Shown here: positions 21,441 to 34,560 of the stretch, one piece after another | Numbering within the stretch: position 1 is the first letter of the stretch | Layout: each line of letters starts with the position of its first letter | Assembly (NCBI GenBank): GCA_021397845.1 | Contig: CM038047.1 | Location: forward strand, 45,415,210-45,479,209 | Length of the DNA stretch: 64,000 bases | DNA from: Areca catechu | Lineage: Eukaryota; Streptophyta; Magnoliopsida; Arecales; Arecaceae | Direction: 5' to 3' | Translations under genes and position numbers: made by a program | Notes under the pieces: model-generated | What the model was told of the DNA's origin: nothing | The model's database searches: none | What the model saw: the letters and a program-made list of their open reading frames with translations, nothing else

Positions 21441-24400
21441 ACCAAAATGGAGACATATTTTCAAAATTTGTTCACCCAAATAGAGACATATTTTCAAAAT
21501 TTGTATTGACCTCATTTATGGAGCTCAAAAGTATATTCTCTGTCTAGGAGAGTTTTATATGATGATGCATATGGTACATTTGTTAAAATTGGCTTATTAT
21601 ATTTAAACCTTTATTGATTTATTGTTTGTACCTCAAGTATGTTGCATCATACATGAGCTTGATTGATGTTTTATGCCATCTTAGAGGTCAAGACTTGATG
21701 GTCCCTCTTTGGAAGGTTAGTGATTTTTGATGGATGGTGACCGCCAAAATGGCCCGTTCATTGAGATTTACTAGGTCATTCTGTGAGCTTTTTAGAAGAG
21801 ATTATGTAGCATTATATGTTAAAGAGAGATTCCTTATGTGGATCATTTTCTTTCTAAAGAAAGTTTTGTTGCATTGGACCAAAGGCTCACATTAAAATAA
21901 TGCTTATAAAGATTTTCTGAGATATATATTGTTATATTTCTCTATTGATTAACTGCATAAAGTCTATTTAGCAGTTCGTATTTTTGTATTCAATAGAGTT
22001 AATGCTCCCATTATGAATGACTCTGACTGAAATGTAGATATGAAAATTGAAATTATGGTAGTACTAAGTATGATGGAATACAGATATTATATTATGTAAT
22101 GATCTTCCATCTTGGTTGTCTTATAAGAGTACTCTGGTATAAAGCTGCCTTAAAAAATGATAACTTTTATTTAAAATATATTCATATAATTGATTCCATT
22201 TTTATTATTGTATTTAAGAATGGTAATTTAATTTTGACCTCATTTGTGGAAGATATGTAGAATCTGATAAAAGAAAGTCTGGATAGCTGATTGATAGATA
22301 AATTAATGTATGATGATGTTAAGATTTATATCTTAAAACTAGAGAGAATTACATCTAAAATTAGTATTAAGAGATTTCTATCTCTAATACATAGGATACT
22401 CATCATATTAGTTTTCCTGCTGCTGTGCAATTTAATGAATTTAAAATCATATATGTGAAATAAATAATAGATCATATCTTATTCTATTTTAGAAGTTTTT
22501 GATACTTTTGAGAAAATGATAAGGATATTGATAAGGTGTATCAATCATATTCTAAGATCTCATATATAATACATAAATAGTATTATTAAATATTTGTATA
22601 AGTATGTGATAGTTGTTTAATACACCATGCATGAAATTTTTAAATATAATGATGTGATTGAGAGGCAAAGTGCACTAAAGATATGGTGTGAGTATGATGA
22701 GTAGGTACAATTCACTTTGATATCTCTGGTATATAATCCTAATGATTACCATCTACATTTTGAATAAAATTATTGATAAAAGTTATACAAAATACCTTTT
22801 TGAGTTAAAGGTTGGTAGGAAGCCCAATATCTTTTATCTTTATGGTTGGAGTTGTCCTGCAACACTTAATCATCGATAATCCATTAGCGAATAAACCTTG
22901 GTTTTGTAATAATACATTATTTATTTTAGTTATTCAGATAATTTTAATTGAATGCAAATTTTACTATCCTAATTGAGAGGTATAAAAAATATTAAGTCAA
23001 ATCATACCATATTTGTAGATTCTAATTTCCATAATGTCAGATGCTTCTATATAGAAGTATTTTACATTGAAGGAAATAATTTTTTGCTCTTATTTATATA
23101 AGTATTTTGTTTCATCCTACTCGAGGACAGTGAGAGAGCAATATTAAATATACAGACAAAGTTTGTGGCATGTTGCAAAGTCACAATTTATATTATTTAT
23201 TTTGAAATTTTGTCCTGGGTCTTATAATTATTGATTATGTCTTAAAACTACTTATAATTTCTTATAATTATAGGTAGCCATGTTCTTTAAGGAAGAATAA
23301 AAGTTTTCATTTTTCTATTTATGTGAAGATAGAATATTTGTCAGTCAGAGATTGTAGTTGAAAGAAAGATATTTTGTACAATATACAAAGTCAATATTTG
23401 TTGATCCCCTAATCAAGAATAAGATCCATAGTTTTTATGAAATATGTTAAGAATATGAAAATTTTAAGAATCTTTTGATTTTTTGGATTAGTGAAAGTTT
23501 GATGTATTTATATATTGACTTGATTGACAAAATTAATTTATCATTGATTGCTGGACTGTAATCCAACGACATATAAGTGCCGAGTTTATATGAATAAAGT
23601 CTGTATCGGCTGATTCTCTAACCTAGAATTTGAAGCTCGTATGTTTTATAAAGCATGTTGAAAATATGGGCATATTGAATTCTTTTGTTATTCTTGGTTA
23701 GTGGGAGTGACTTTATATTTGTGCTTTATTATCATAAAGTTTGGTTTCATTTGATTTTTCCTATCCTGTGTGTTTATATACATTGTTGACATGATAGTTG
23801 ATGGATTGCATTCATATATATGATTTATATGTGCACATATGGAATAATAAAGTACAACATAGTATCTCAAGGATATATTTTTATCTTGAGAATGACAGTT
23901 GTATAGGTATGTCTTATTTGATAATTATGAGATTTCATTGTGTTTGGAGACATATAGACTTTTTTTGAAATCGTGAGATTTCTATAGCTTGTAATATAGC
24001 ATGTGTTAAAGAGAAATTATGATTGCAGGTAGATATTTAATTATGAGATATCTCTTTGGTTATGTACCTAACTGACACCTGGTGTCGAGTTTCAGATTTG
24101 TTATGCTGTCTCGTCATTGACACCATTGTTGAGTATGTAAAACATGATAGCTTGATGTTTGATGCCATCACAATTTTTTTGCTTATTTTGTTTCTAAGCA
24201 TGTTGACGAGAATTGGATGACTGATAATGAAAAATAGCATGTTTTATTTGATCAGCTTGATGCTATTTTCTTGCTACACTACCACACCAAGACTCATGTC
24301 GATGGTGTTTATGATGCTTGTAACCATGGATAAGTCTTGTATCAATTAAGTAGTACAATGGTCCCATGATTCGGCATCATGGATATTGTTAGACCGAGTC

Positions 24401-25008
24401 ATTTGTAGGTACTGTCTATGGATCATATGGTGACCATATTTTGTATTCAACCCGAGAGTTATTTTTAAAAATAAAATGTTTTTCAAAATTGTAATTAATG
24501 CAGCCCAAGTAGGAGAATGTAAGAATTTTCTTAATTTGGGCTAATATTAATTGATATTTTTTTTATTAAAATTTGGGTTGATTTTATGGTCCATGTTGAA
24601 AGATGTAGGTAGAGCCCATTATTATGTGATCATTGATTGGGTTAGGAGCACCTCATGTGATTTGGTATGGTTGAGATGGTACAGTGTAGAACTTAGCCTG
24701 ACTTGACTCGTGATGGGAGGGTCAGTTAGGGTATTTTCATTTTATTGGATAGGTCCCCACTCCGCTTCCTCTATTTATATATATCACGTATTCGGTGATT
24801 TATGGTACGATGATTTTTTCTATCGAGAGCCATCTTTCTGAGGAAGACCGGAAAGAAGGACTTTGCCTACGGTGTTCGTGTGAGCATCGAGATCAAGGAT
24901 TATGATGAACACAGGTAAGTGTTTATTTTTCATATCTAATATATGATTTTTATTTTGATTGATTCTAAAAATTTAGGAATTATTTTTTTCATAAATAGTA
25001 CAGCGCAG
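21440..25008 (+). mobile_element. very decayed Ty1/copia element, 3' part
   Basis: AT-rich DNA without a long ORF but with short copia signatures on the plus strand. At 22811-22866 VGRKPNIFYLYGWSCPAT matches the integrase region where copia elements read GRKP...GCPA. At ~23395-23450 (VDPLIKNKIHSFYEIC) and again at ~23600-23680 (ADSLT, then KHVENMG) the RNase H C-terminal tail appears twice. A PPT-like CCCAAGTAGGAGAA precedes an LTR start at 24519. The left boundary and 5' LTR were not found; the start given is where element B homology ends. Most of RT cannot be recognised. Confidence 0.65.
24519..25008 (+). repeat. copia 3' LTR
   Basis: It begins TGTAAGAATTTTC directly after the purine-rich CCCAAGTAGGAGAA, the usual copia arrangement. 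It contains TATTTATATATATCACG (TATA-like, ~24772) and a transcribed-looking part ending in a possible donor ACAG|GTAAGTG at ~24914. The right end near ATAGTACA (~25002-25008) is a guess. Confidence 0.6.
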
Positions 25009-26074
25009 AGCAAGATGAAATGATGAATGAAGTTTCTCCAGCAATTATCAGACAGAAAGATGTACTCTCACCAACAAAAGAAAAAGGAAAGATGTGCACA
25101 TCCCTGGTGAATGAACTTTACTCCAGTCAAGTTGTGTAAGATTCCAGGCTGGGAGGCAAAATTTCAAGATCACACATGCTATGATCATGACTGCAAGATA
25201 CTGGATCAGCCCATTTCAAACATAGATGTAACCAGCCCCAACGGTCATAGCCACAAGTCTTGCATTCACTTGCTCGAGCATTTCACAAATCCAAATAGAT
25301 GCAACACTAGTATGGGTAATGCAACTGAGGAAGACAATCACAGAAACTTTAAAACTACATGAGCAATTTCTTGATTCAAAATACTCATAAAATTTCATGC
25401 CATCAATTAAGATATATTTAGTTTCATCTACAAGAGTATAATGTTACAACAAAATCAAGTTCTTATACCACATCTTGGCCTACACATGTACAAAAAAATC
25501 TGCCATATCACAATTCACAAACTCGGGGTATGAGAAAACAATGAGCAAGAAACTATTAAAGAAAGTATAAGCTTATCATATCTTCAGCAACCTGAAGCCA
25601 CATGTTGCCTCATTGGTGTGAGCAACCTTGCAATTGGAAGGGGCACATGTGCTCTCACCGCAGCCCCATGCTCCATGTATTCCTTCAATAATTAAAAATA
25701 AAAATAATATATATATCAGGATTTTCGGAACCGTTCCAACTGTCCAATTTAGAATATACCATACCGGCCAAGAACGGTATGGTTCAGCCCTAAAAAACGG
25801 TTCTGAACCTGAACCATAAAAATGATCTAAACCAGACTGGTACAAGTCGGTTCGGTATGGTATGGATCGGTTAGGTACGGTCGGGTTCGGTCCGGTTCAA
25901 TCTTGGTTCGGCCCGATTCAAGTCTGTTTCAACAATCTTGCTTGAAAGAGGAGAGGAAGATAGTTTTTTTTCAATTCACCATGATCGGTATATGTATCAG
26001 TATGGTATGATATGGTGCCATACCGATCATTGATCGATACGGATTTCGATACCGGTTCAACGATTCTTGATATA

Positions 26075-26113
<39 letters not shown>

Positions 26114-27787
26114 TAAGAAATAAACTTGAGTACTCTCTCTTCTTTTTTTTTTTTTTTTTGTGAGAAAATAACATCTCCCAATTTTATTGTCATAATCCAT
26201 CTTAAACCCCAGACATCATATCTACTTAAAAGAGCCGCATAAAATGTAAGCAACAGGAATATCGAGAGAACACTATGGATAGTGAAGAAGCAATACATAT
26301 ATTATTTTAAATGGATAATGTGATCGGAAGAAATGTACAAAAGTGTATTATACCTAAATCATGGCTTTTAATCATATAAAGATGCGTGGCATACATTGGT
26401 GGCTTGGTGCACTTCCAAGCCTAGGCTAATTTCTGGCAGCATAGCAACATGATCTATCTGTCATTATAGTCCGGAAGGACTTCAAATGTCCTTTCCAAAG
26501 GCAAATTTATCACTGATGAGTGATGCAGTTGGCTACTTTTCTCACAATCAGCTGGCAGGGATTCGAGTTTTGATTTAGACATATTTCGACAGGAAAGTCC
26601 GGAGATAAAATAAAAAATAAAAAATAATCCAAAATCAAATCAAAAAAGAGAAAAAATAATTAAATAATCCTGGAGCTCCTGTTGCTGGTGGTAGTGAAAA
26701 AATTAGGAATATATATGATAAATCTCGTTCACGCTCGACTGACGCCAGTGATAGTCAGATTGATGTACTCATCTTCGGGTGGAGAACGGCTGTGAAAAAT
26801 TAATATACGTCATGTATCGAACATTTCCTGACTGGAGTTGGGGGACCGTCTGGGAATGGCCACGCCCCGGGAGCTAACTCCTACCTACTTCTTTTTTTTA
26901 TAAAAAAGAAAAAAAAAAAAAGAAAAAAAAAAAGGTAAATTAATAGAGTACCTGACTTTGCATAAGGAAAGTTTACTAAGTGAATCGTGTGCCGCTACTG
27001 ATATTAAATTCACCTTTCCCCTGGTCCCAAAAGATCATGTCATTTGTAGAGGAGGTAACTTTAAATCTCTCTCCTCGACCCTCATTTTCTTGTTGTATCT
27101 TTTCCCTTTTTGGTACACGATAGGGTCAGAGAAATGTTTAGGGACTGTAAGATAATGGGGAAGTGTAATACTAACAGTGAAGGAATTTGCTCACTAGTCT
27201 GATAGGTGTAGAAAGGAGACACATTACACTTAGATAATGATAACTTTATTTCAGTGGCAAATCTGATGGAAAGACACTATAAGTGAAATAGCAGTGACAA
27301 TCACAGAACTTTTACTCCAGACTGCTGGCATTTTTCTACCTTATTGGTGGATCTTAAACCATTAGAAAAGATATCAAAATATTCTGGAAAGAACTCAAAG
27401 AAGAGTATAGGAAAAAAAAAAAATCTAAGCAGACTAGTGGAGTAGCTGATGTATTTTTTTCTAATAAATACCAAAGAAAGATGGATGGGAGGAGAGACAG
27501 AAATACAATGCTTAAATTGGAGTTGGCTAGTTGGATCATACTTTAGTGTGGCATTATCATATATTGTCTTCCTGACAGCTGAATACAACAAATTATAGTG
27601 AAACGAGCCTTAGTACCTCCTAGTGTGGCTTAATTCTTGGGTTAACATTAGGATGGTTTCATAGTTTCATGAGCTTGAACTTGTGGCACATTAATTATGA
27701 CAACACCTGCCTGGGATTTCTCCAAATCAGTTTATTGAAATCATGACAATCAGCATGTCTGTCCTAGATCCAAGGGGTACTATCAAG
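25009..27787. other. intergenic DNA with simple repeats
   Basis: No supported gene. From 25730 to 26060 there are many copies of GGTATGG, GGTTCGG and ACCGGTT-like words in both orientations, a dispersed-repeat signature. A TA run lies at about 26071-26113. Poly-T (26142-26160) and A-rich tracts (26897-26934) follow. Frames at 25111-25362 (plus) and 25216-25398 (minus) match nothing I know. 27780-27787 is CTATCAAG, the TSD of the hAT element. Confidence 0.6.
26071..26113. repeat. (TA)n microsatellite
   Basis: Nearly pure TA dinucleotides with a few TT/AA breaks. Confidence 0.9.
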
Positions 27788-28779
27788 CAAGGTTTCAAAT
27801 CCTGTGGGACGGGACATCCTATTTTTTGCACGGAATGGGATGCCCCACATCCTACCCGGTCCCGGTGACCATCCTGATTGGACATCCTGATACGAACTTG
27901 TAATATATATATATATTAAATTTATTTTAAAATTTTATGATTTTTTATTGTTTAAATATATTTGAACTTTCAAAATAATGTATTTATGATAAACTTGTTA
28001 TATTTAAAACTAATATTATAATGTATTATGATTTTTCAGGTTGTTGAAGATCCTTTCTTGATTACCAAGCCAACGATTCTTATAAATGATGCTGCACGAA
28101 TACTTAATAAAGCAAAAATATTAAAGTTAGATGAAAAAAGTGCAATGCATACTACTTGAGCTTAATCACTTGTATTAAAAAATATGATGATGCTAATATT
28201 ATGCAATAAATCATTTTCAATATTACACAAAATGAATTTATCAGCTTAACATAAATACATCAAAATTACTACTAATTCCAAGTGGAATGCCTATGACTCT
28301 CATAAACATCCGGGTCCTGCTCATAATCGGGACCTTGAATATATTGCCAATTTTGATGTTGGACGAATTCTTGTTGTTCATCTTGTATTTAATATTATCC
28401 AGGATAACCCTTCTGATAGTATATTGGATAAGAGATAGGCCATCCTTGATGAGGATAATGAGAGACAATACCATACTATGACCCATAAATGAATCCATAA
28501 GATAGATGAGAATACTCTTCGAGATATGACTATTGAGAGTATGTAACTGAATCATTAGCTCCAATAGATCCTATTCTGGTTGATGATGATGATGAGCTAA
28601 CTTGCTCGGACTCGAATCTATATTTTACATCTTGCTCCATCCATGTCATAAACTCCAGGTATGCTTGACGTCGACGTTCCGTAGTTATTTACAACTCATG
28701 AAAATGATCCAAAATATCTTTAGCTTGTGTGCCACGTCCTGCAACAATTTTTTTCCCTCCTATAAGCTAGCAATTTCTC

Positions 28780-31700
28780 ATTTTGATATCTAGAACTATG
28801 TTTGGCTCCATGATCTTGGTTCTACGTAGCATGGCTGAAATATGCTTCTTCGATAAAAGGACTAATCCCGCATGCTTCACCACCTCCATTCTGATCATTA
28901 TGATCATCAGATCCATCATCACTCTTGCTATTATTATTATCATCATCACCACTATTATTACAAGATGATCTAGGCAATCCAGGATTTGAGGACTTGGGTA
29001 TCTCACCATCGTCATCTCAAACTAGCACATCATCAATTACCGTTATTGGATCAATTATTGCTTTCATCTTCGATTTGGAATTTTCATATCTATCTTCAAT
29101 TGCAGCTCTTTAGCTTCCTCTCGATTGACTTGCCTCATCTCTACTATTGGTCCCAATGCCTTAGCTATATATGAAAATCCGTATTTGATATCTAGATTTA
29201 AATATTTCATGATCAAATCGTTGATCAGAATCTTCAGATCGCCTACTACCTGATCCACCATCATCTTCAGCAATATCTTGCATTCCACATTGAATGGAAA
29301 ATAAATGAGAGACCGTTCATCGATCTAGATCCCGTACTCCTGTCTCATGTGCTATTATTTTGCATGGTCGTGGAGGATCTCCTGGCTCATCCAACATTGA
29401 TAAATCCTGTGCTTCTTGATCAGCAACCCAGTTCAACATAGGATCCTCCTCATCATAGATAGTTTTTCTCGAATAGATCATCTTGCTTGGACTCTTTTTC
29501 CTCATTGATATACCTGAGCTTCAACCCCATATTATAGTAGACAAAGACTAGATCTCTCAATCTTTGTGAGATTAGGTGATTTTTGATTTTTGCATGGATC
29601 AGGACAAATGTACTCCTATTACGCTTGCATCCACTTGATAAGACAATCTATGATAGGATCTAAATAGCAATCTTTCTTAGATTTGACGCAGATATGCCCC
29701 AATGGACCCACCATGCTCCTGTATTCAAATAAAATAAAATATATTATTAAGCTTAACTCTTCAACTATACATAGATGTATAGATAATACAAAATAATCCC
29801 ATATTTATACCTGGTGACATTTTATATATGGATTTGTATGCTCCTTATTCTCCAAAGCTTCCTTTACAAAAAATTTTTCCTGCCTAATCAATATAGACTT
29901 CTCATTAAAGATCATCTAAATTTAATAATTTAATGTATTTCAAAAATATAATGGTTTTCCTACTATGATAGGTATATACTCTTTTATTACCTCACTTATA
30001 GCTTTACAGCCAAGTCCAAATCACTTTCTAGTCTATACACGACATTCCTCAAGGTCATTAGAAGCATTTCATCCGAGGCAATACTATGATCATACTGGTA
30101 TTTGGGATTTAAATAGTAGGCTGCATGAAAAATAAGAATAGTATTAATAAAAGGCAAAGATATTCATAGCTTATTCAATAAATGATAATATATGATAGTT
30201 GAGCTTCAAACAAGTTTTACTTGCCAAGTGCAAGTCCTTTCCCATTTGAGTATCCCATCTGTCCTCAATAATACACAAATATGGTGCTGTTTTCTTCTGT
30301 CATACTGCTTGTATGATCTTTTCTTTACAAGCAAACATTTTGGGATATACATAGCCCATCTAAGGAAACTTCTCGGTATCTACTATCCATAGCACTACAT
30401 CAAGGGCTCTATTGCCTTAATCATCTCTGAGCATCTATTCCAAAAATTATTACTCAATATAATGCCATCAATATGTTGTCCATCATTGGCCCTTGCATAT
30501 TGAGAAGCCCTTCATTCATCAGAAATCATCATAGCCCTCAAACCAGGCTTATTATACAAAAGACTCTTCAATGCTATGTAATTAGTCACAAATCTTGTGA
30601 ACCCTGGTCTAAGCAGCTCCCCTTGTACATGTTTTCTCATAAGAACAAGTACCCAGGTGTGATTATAGATGTATTTGGATACTGCTCACTCGCTTTTTAC
30701 TACAGATTTTACCTTAGGTAGCTGTCCAATATCCTTCATCATCAAGTCTATATAATGTGCTGCACAAGGGGTCCAATATAAATGTTGTTTTTCTGACATC
30801 AGATCCTTTCCTGCTTCATATAGTTTGTTCTATTGTCTATGACTACTTGGATGATGTACTCCACCAATTTTATCAACTACATCTCTCATCAAGCCCAAAA
30901 TATAATTAGAGTCGTATATTTTATCTAAAGCATCAATTGAAGTATAAAAGATGGTTAGCCTATCACAATATATAAAAAAGTTGATAATGCTCCTAGTAGA
31001 ACCAGACCAACCATCGCACATCAATGTTATCCCATAAGTGTTCCACTCCCTTCTATATCTCTCAATCCAGACTTTGATATCTATGACCTGTTGTTGCAAA
31101 TATGGTCCATGTATCTCATAGAGTGTAGGAGGATCAATACCTGGACCGGCTCTTTGTACTGTACTAATCATTTATTGAAAGTACGTATTCATCGCTGTCC
31201 ATGCTGGAGTATGGCTAAAATAAAACTAGTTGACAATTGCCCTTCTTATTTGTTTTTTCTTGTCTTTATTTATATAGACATCAATTCTCAGTTGCTTTGA
31301 TTCTGGATCTGGATATGTTGTAGGGTCTAGATCATAGATGGTGGGACCTCTTGAGCTTTTTTTGATTTCTTCCTAAATGCACCGAACAAAGATTTGATTG
31401 AAGACGTTCCATCCTCATGGATTGACTCCTCTTTAATCCAATAGACTGTAAATATGAACGTGACCTTGCTGCTGCACTAATGCCACCATCCTTCTCAAAT
31501 TGAGAACATCTAAATTATGTCTATGTCTCAAAACCTCCTCTTGTTACCACTGGTCCTTTCAAGAGATCCGGATAGCCTCTTATAGATGAGCTGCCTCTAA
31601 ATCATCTGGATCAACATAATCATCGTCATCATCATCTAAGTCTACGTGAACAAATGATTGAAATGGATGACGATCAACTACTTTTCTTCGAGCTCTAGAT

Positions 31701-31950
31701 GCTATCTTCGCCTCCTTTTCTTTTTGCATATGCTCTCCCATTATCACTTGAATCTTTGCAGGTACCTTTGGATACTTCTTGACACCACTGAAGTTACCCA
31801 CCAAGTATTGTTTCAATCGGATGACTCGTTTATTTTCAAGTCCACAGAAATTACATTTCCATTGATGCCGATCCTTTCTCATTTTTTCAAAATGCCATCC
31901 AATATCTGGATCCTTCTATTGCTTACTATTAGACTCCGTCTAATTTAAAA
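28780..31950 (-). pseudogene. hAT transposase (BED finger, DUF659, dimerisation region), inactivated
   Basis: In order on the minus strand: a BED-type zinc finger at 31882-31790 (HQWKCNFCGLENKRVIRLKQ) and an Asp-rich linker (HVDLDDDDDDYVDPDDLEAA). DUF659 runs from about 31320 to 30750 (RAGPGIDPPTLYEIHGPYLQ; ITLMCDGWSGSTRSIINFF; a shifted WTPCAAHYIDLMMKDIGQLP). The hAT C-terminal dimerisation region is at 29640-29470 (RSTFVLIHAKIKNHLISQRL). A tail at 28890-28790 reads GGGEACGISPFIEEAYFSHA. Stops and shifts separate these, so the gene is dead. In the finger the expected His after LKQ is Tyr here but still His in the second copy, and the last Cys is Tyr in both. Introns probably explain some gaps (29700-30750). 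Confidence 0.88.
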
Positions 31951-33746
31951 TAAATTATGAAATTAATAAGTACGAGTATTTCAAAATTAGATTTAAGGTG
32001 CCTATGCTATATCCATACTTCTTTAAATTTATTAAATTCTAATAATTTTTTGTTAATTTATATTAATAAGTAGTGTATAATCAGAAAACTAGTACTTAAG
32101 CAAGTGCTTAACTAGAATTATGATATAAGCACTAAACTTAGTAGCAAAATTTTGAACCTGCTCCCACTTTCTAACATTCTCGTTAATAAAGGTGTTCTTG
32201 CTATTAAAGATGTTTCTTAAATATCCTCTTGTCAATTCTGGCAACTATGGTATTAAATAATAAAATATATGCATAAATAAAATGGTCAAAAATATGCCGG
32301 AAAAGTTTAGTTCAAAAAAGTAAATTAAAAAAATAAGTTGACATTTGTTTAAGGATAATTTTCAATGTAATATGACATGTTATTGCTAAATTTTTAAACT
32401 TTTTATAAAAAAACAAAATTGGTATAAACTATCATCATTTAATCCCAAACTTATTACAACTAACATTTTTCAGTCATGTATTTTTGCCTTTTAGTGTATT
32501 TGACATGTCCTTTGCTAGTGTACTAAATTTACTTAAACTTATCTAGGATCTCCTTTTTAACTCATTTATTGTAGAGGATTAAGTCCAAGCAAATTATGCT
32601 TATTCAAGTTGATTTTTGGATATGACGAACGAAATGGCTTATTCCACGATCCTATTAGATAAATAACGAGTTTTGTTTCTAATAAACTTTTTTATTAGCT
32701 TGTGAATTTTCAAAGTAATTTATGAATTGATTATTTTTTAAAAATAATAAAATGATATATGAACTGTTCGGTAATTGTACAATAAATTTTCTTTACCTAA
32801 TATATGGAAGCGTACCAGTACATATAGGTTTAACCGTTAAAGGTTTACTTTTTGATTTTTTTTTTGTTTTCTCAATTCTTGTTGATTTTCAGGTTGTATT
32901 AAGGTCTAGAATATTATAACTAGGATTTTAAATATCTTATACGTCATCAGAAAAATAATTGTGATGCCGGAGCACCAGATCACAAGTCTTAGCTAAATGG
33001 ATTGCGAGTCTTGGCCATACAGGTTGCAAATCTAGGTTATATATATAATTATTTAATATTAATCTAAACAAGAAATTGTATTTGTAATTGCATGAGTTTA
33101 TGTTGTTTCATTATAATGAGCTTAATTAATATTATCAAATAAGAACAAAATTAAAATAGAACAAGTTTTTGTACATGTGCAAAATCTAAATATAAAATTT
33201 TAGAAATATAGGAATACTGTTAGCGAATCCTGTTCAAATATTAAGAAATGAAGTGTTTGAGACATCTCCCTCCCTTTCCCTCCTATGAAATCTTTCAATA
33301 TAAAATACAATATAATTTAAAAATAATAACATTAATTTAATAAATCATAATTTGTTAATTGAAAAAATATTTATAATTTTAATTAATTTAAAATTTTGGA
33401 TCAAGAGCTAAAAAATTACCACTTTCTGTTGGAATTTTAAAAAATAAGCAGAGCAATCTTTTTCTTCAGACAATGCTTTCTTCTCCCTTCTGTAAAAACA
33501 TTGTCACTGAGATATGCGACGAGTTTCTCCCTTCTACCTTCTGTGAAATAGGTTTATCCCTATTTAACATTACACCTTAAGTCCTGGGCTTCCTGGTAAT
33601 GTGATTTTTTAAAAACTTTTTTGTACTTTTTTATCATTATTTCATTTCATCATATTGATTCGATCGTTAAGAACCCATGACCTATTTTACCATTAAAAAA
33701 CAAGAAAAAACTCTATATTTTTTATTTCAATGTACTTGATTTGATC

Positions 33747-33934
33747 GTTAAAAGAAATCTATGACTTGCTTATTAGGAAACAAGAAAAAATCCATACTCT
33801 CGTTACCCATTGTATGGTTCATTTCAGCATACCCATCCGTGTTAAAAGAAATCTATGACTTGCTTATCAGGAAACAAGAAAAAATCCATACTCTCGTTAC
33901 CCATTGTATGGTTCATTTCAGCATACCCATCCGT
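33747..33934. repeat. 94-bp tandem duplication inside hAT copy 1
   Basis: GTTAAAAGAAATCTATGACT starts at 33747 and again at 33841. The two units are nearly identical through CATACCCATCCGT. The inverted hAT copy has only one such unit (about 38040-38150, reverse strand), so the duplication is private to this copy. Confidence 0.85.
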
Positions 33935-34560
33935 ATATGTTATTTTGCATACCCCTGTGATCTACCTCGTCCATTAGGATACGGTAAAACACCTGTGTGA
34001 GAAATTAATCGGGTTTTTAATAGGATTAGGGGGTTGAGAGCCCGTTTCTTCCTCCTCTCTCGACTAGTTGCCCCTCGGCCCATGACTCCTTCCTCCCTCC
34101 TCCCTCCTCCCTCCTTGGACTCCTCTCTCCTCCCTTCGTCTTCTCGAGAGGTCCTCGCCTCCTTAGTCCTTCCTTCCCATCATTCCAGACTCCCGAGTGC
34201 CGATTGCTCCTCCAGTTGCACCATGGTCATGCTCCTACTTCCTGGCGCCGATGCCAACACCAACACCAACGCCGATGCCGACAGGTCTACAAGGAAAGCA
34301 AGCAAATAGGTTAGTAGACTTACTCCCCTCCCCTCCCTCTCGAGTCCCAACATCACACATTAAAAAAAAAAATAGTGCTTCTCCAAGATGGCCGTACTAG
34401 CACTTGATCCGGTCAGAATGAAGCCGGGATAGCCGGGACGGAGGCCAGAGATGGGTTTTAGGATCCTGCACCCATCCCATGTGCCAGAAACTCAAAGATA
34501 CGGGACAGGATGGCCAGGACGGTCCCCGTCCCCGATGGGACTTAAATCCTTTCTATCAAG

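Larger units (their letters stand above)
27788..34552 (-). mobile_element. hAT DNA transposon (BED/DUF659 type), full-length copy
   Basis: An 8-bp duplication CTATCAAG flanks it exactly (27780-27787 and 34553-34560), as expected for hAT. The ends are imperfect inverted repeats: CAAGGTTTCAAATCC on the left, and AAAGGATTTAAGTCC read inward from the right, each followed by GGGACGGG-like DNA. The transposase gene runs on the minus strand. From 32000 to 34000 is AT-rich non-coding DNA. From 34030 to 34552 is a GC-rich subterminal part shared with the second copy at 37460. Confidence 0.9.

Noticed and set aside
25111..25398. Small genes on either strand
   Set aside because: Short, no recognisable motif, no splice or promoter context.
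34034..34309. Ser/Pro-rich 91-codon frame as a gene
   Set aside because: It runs antisense to the hAT transposase in its subterminal block. A similar frame in copy 2 is explained by DNA homology.
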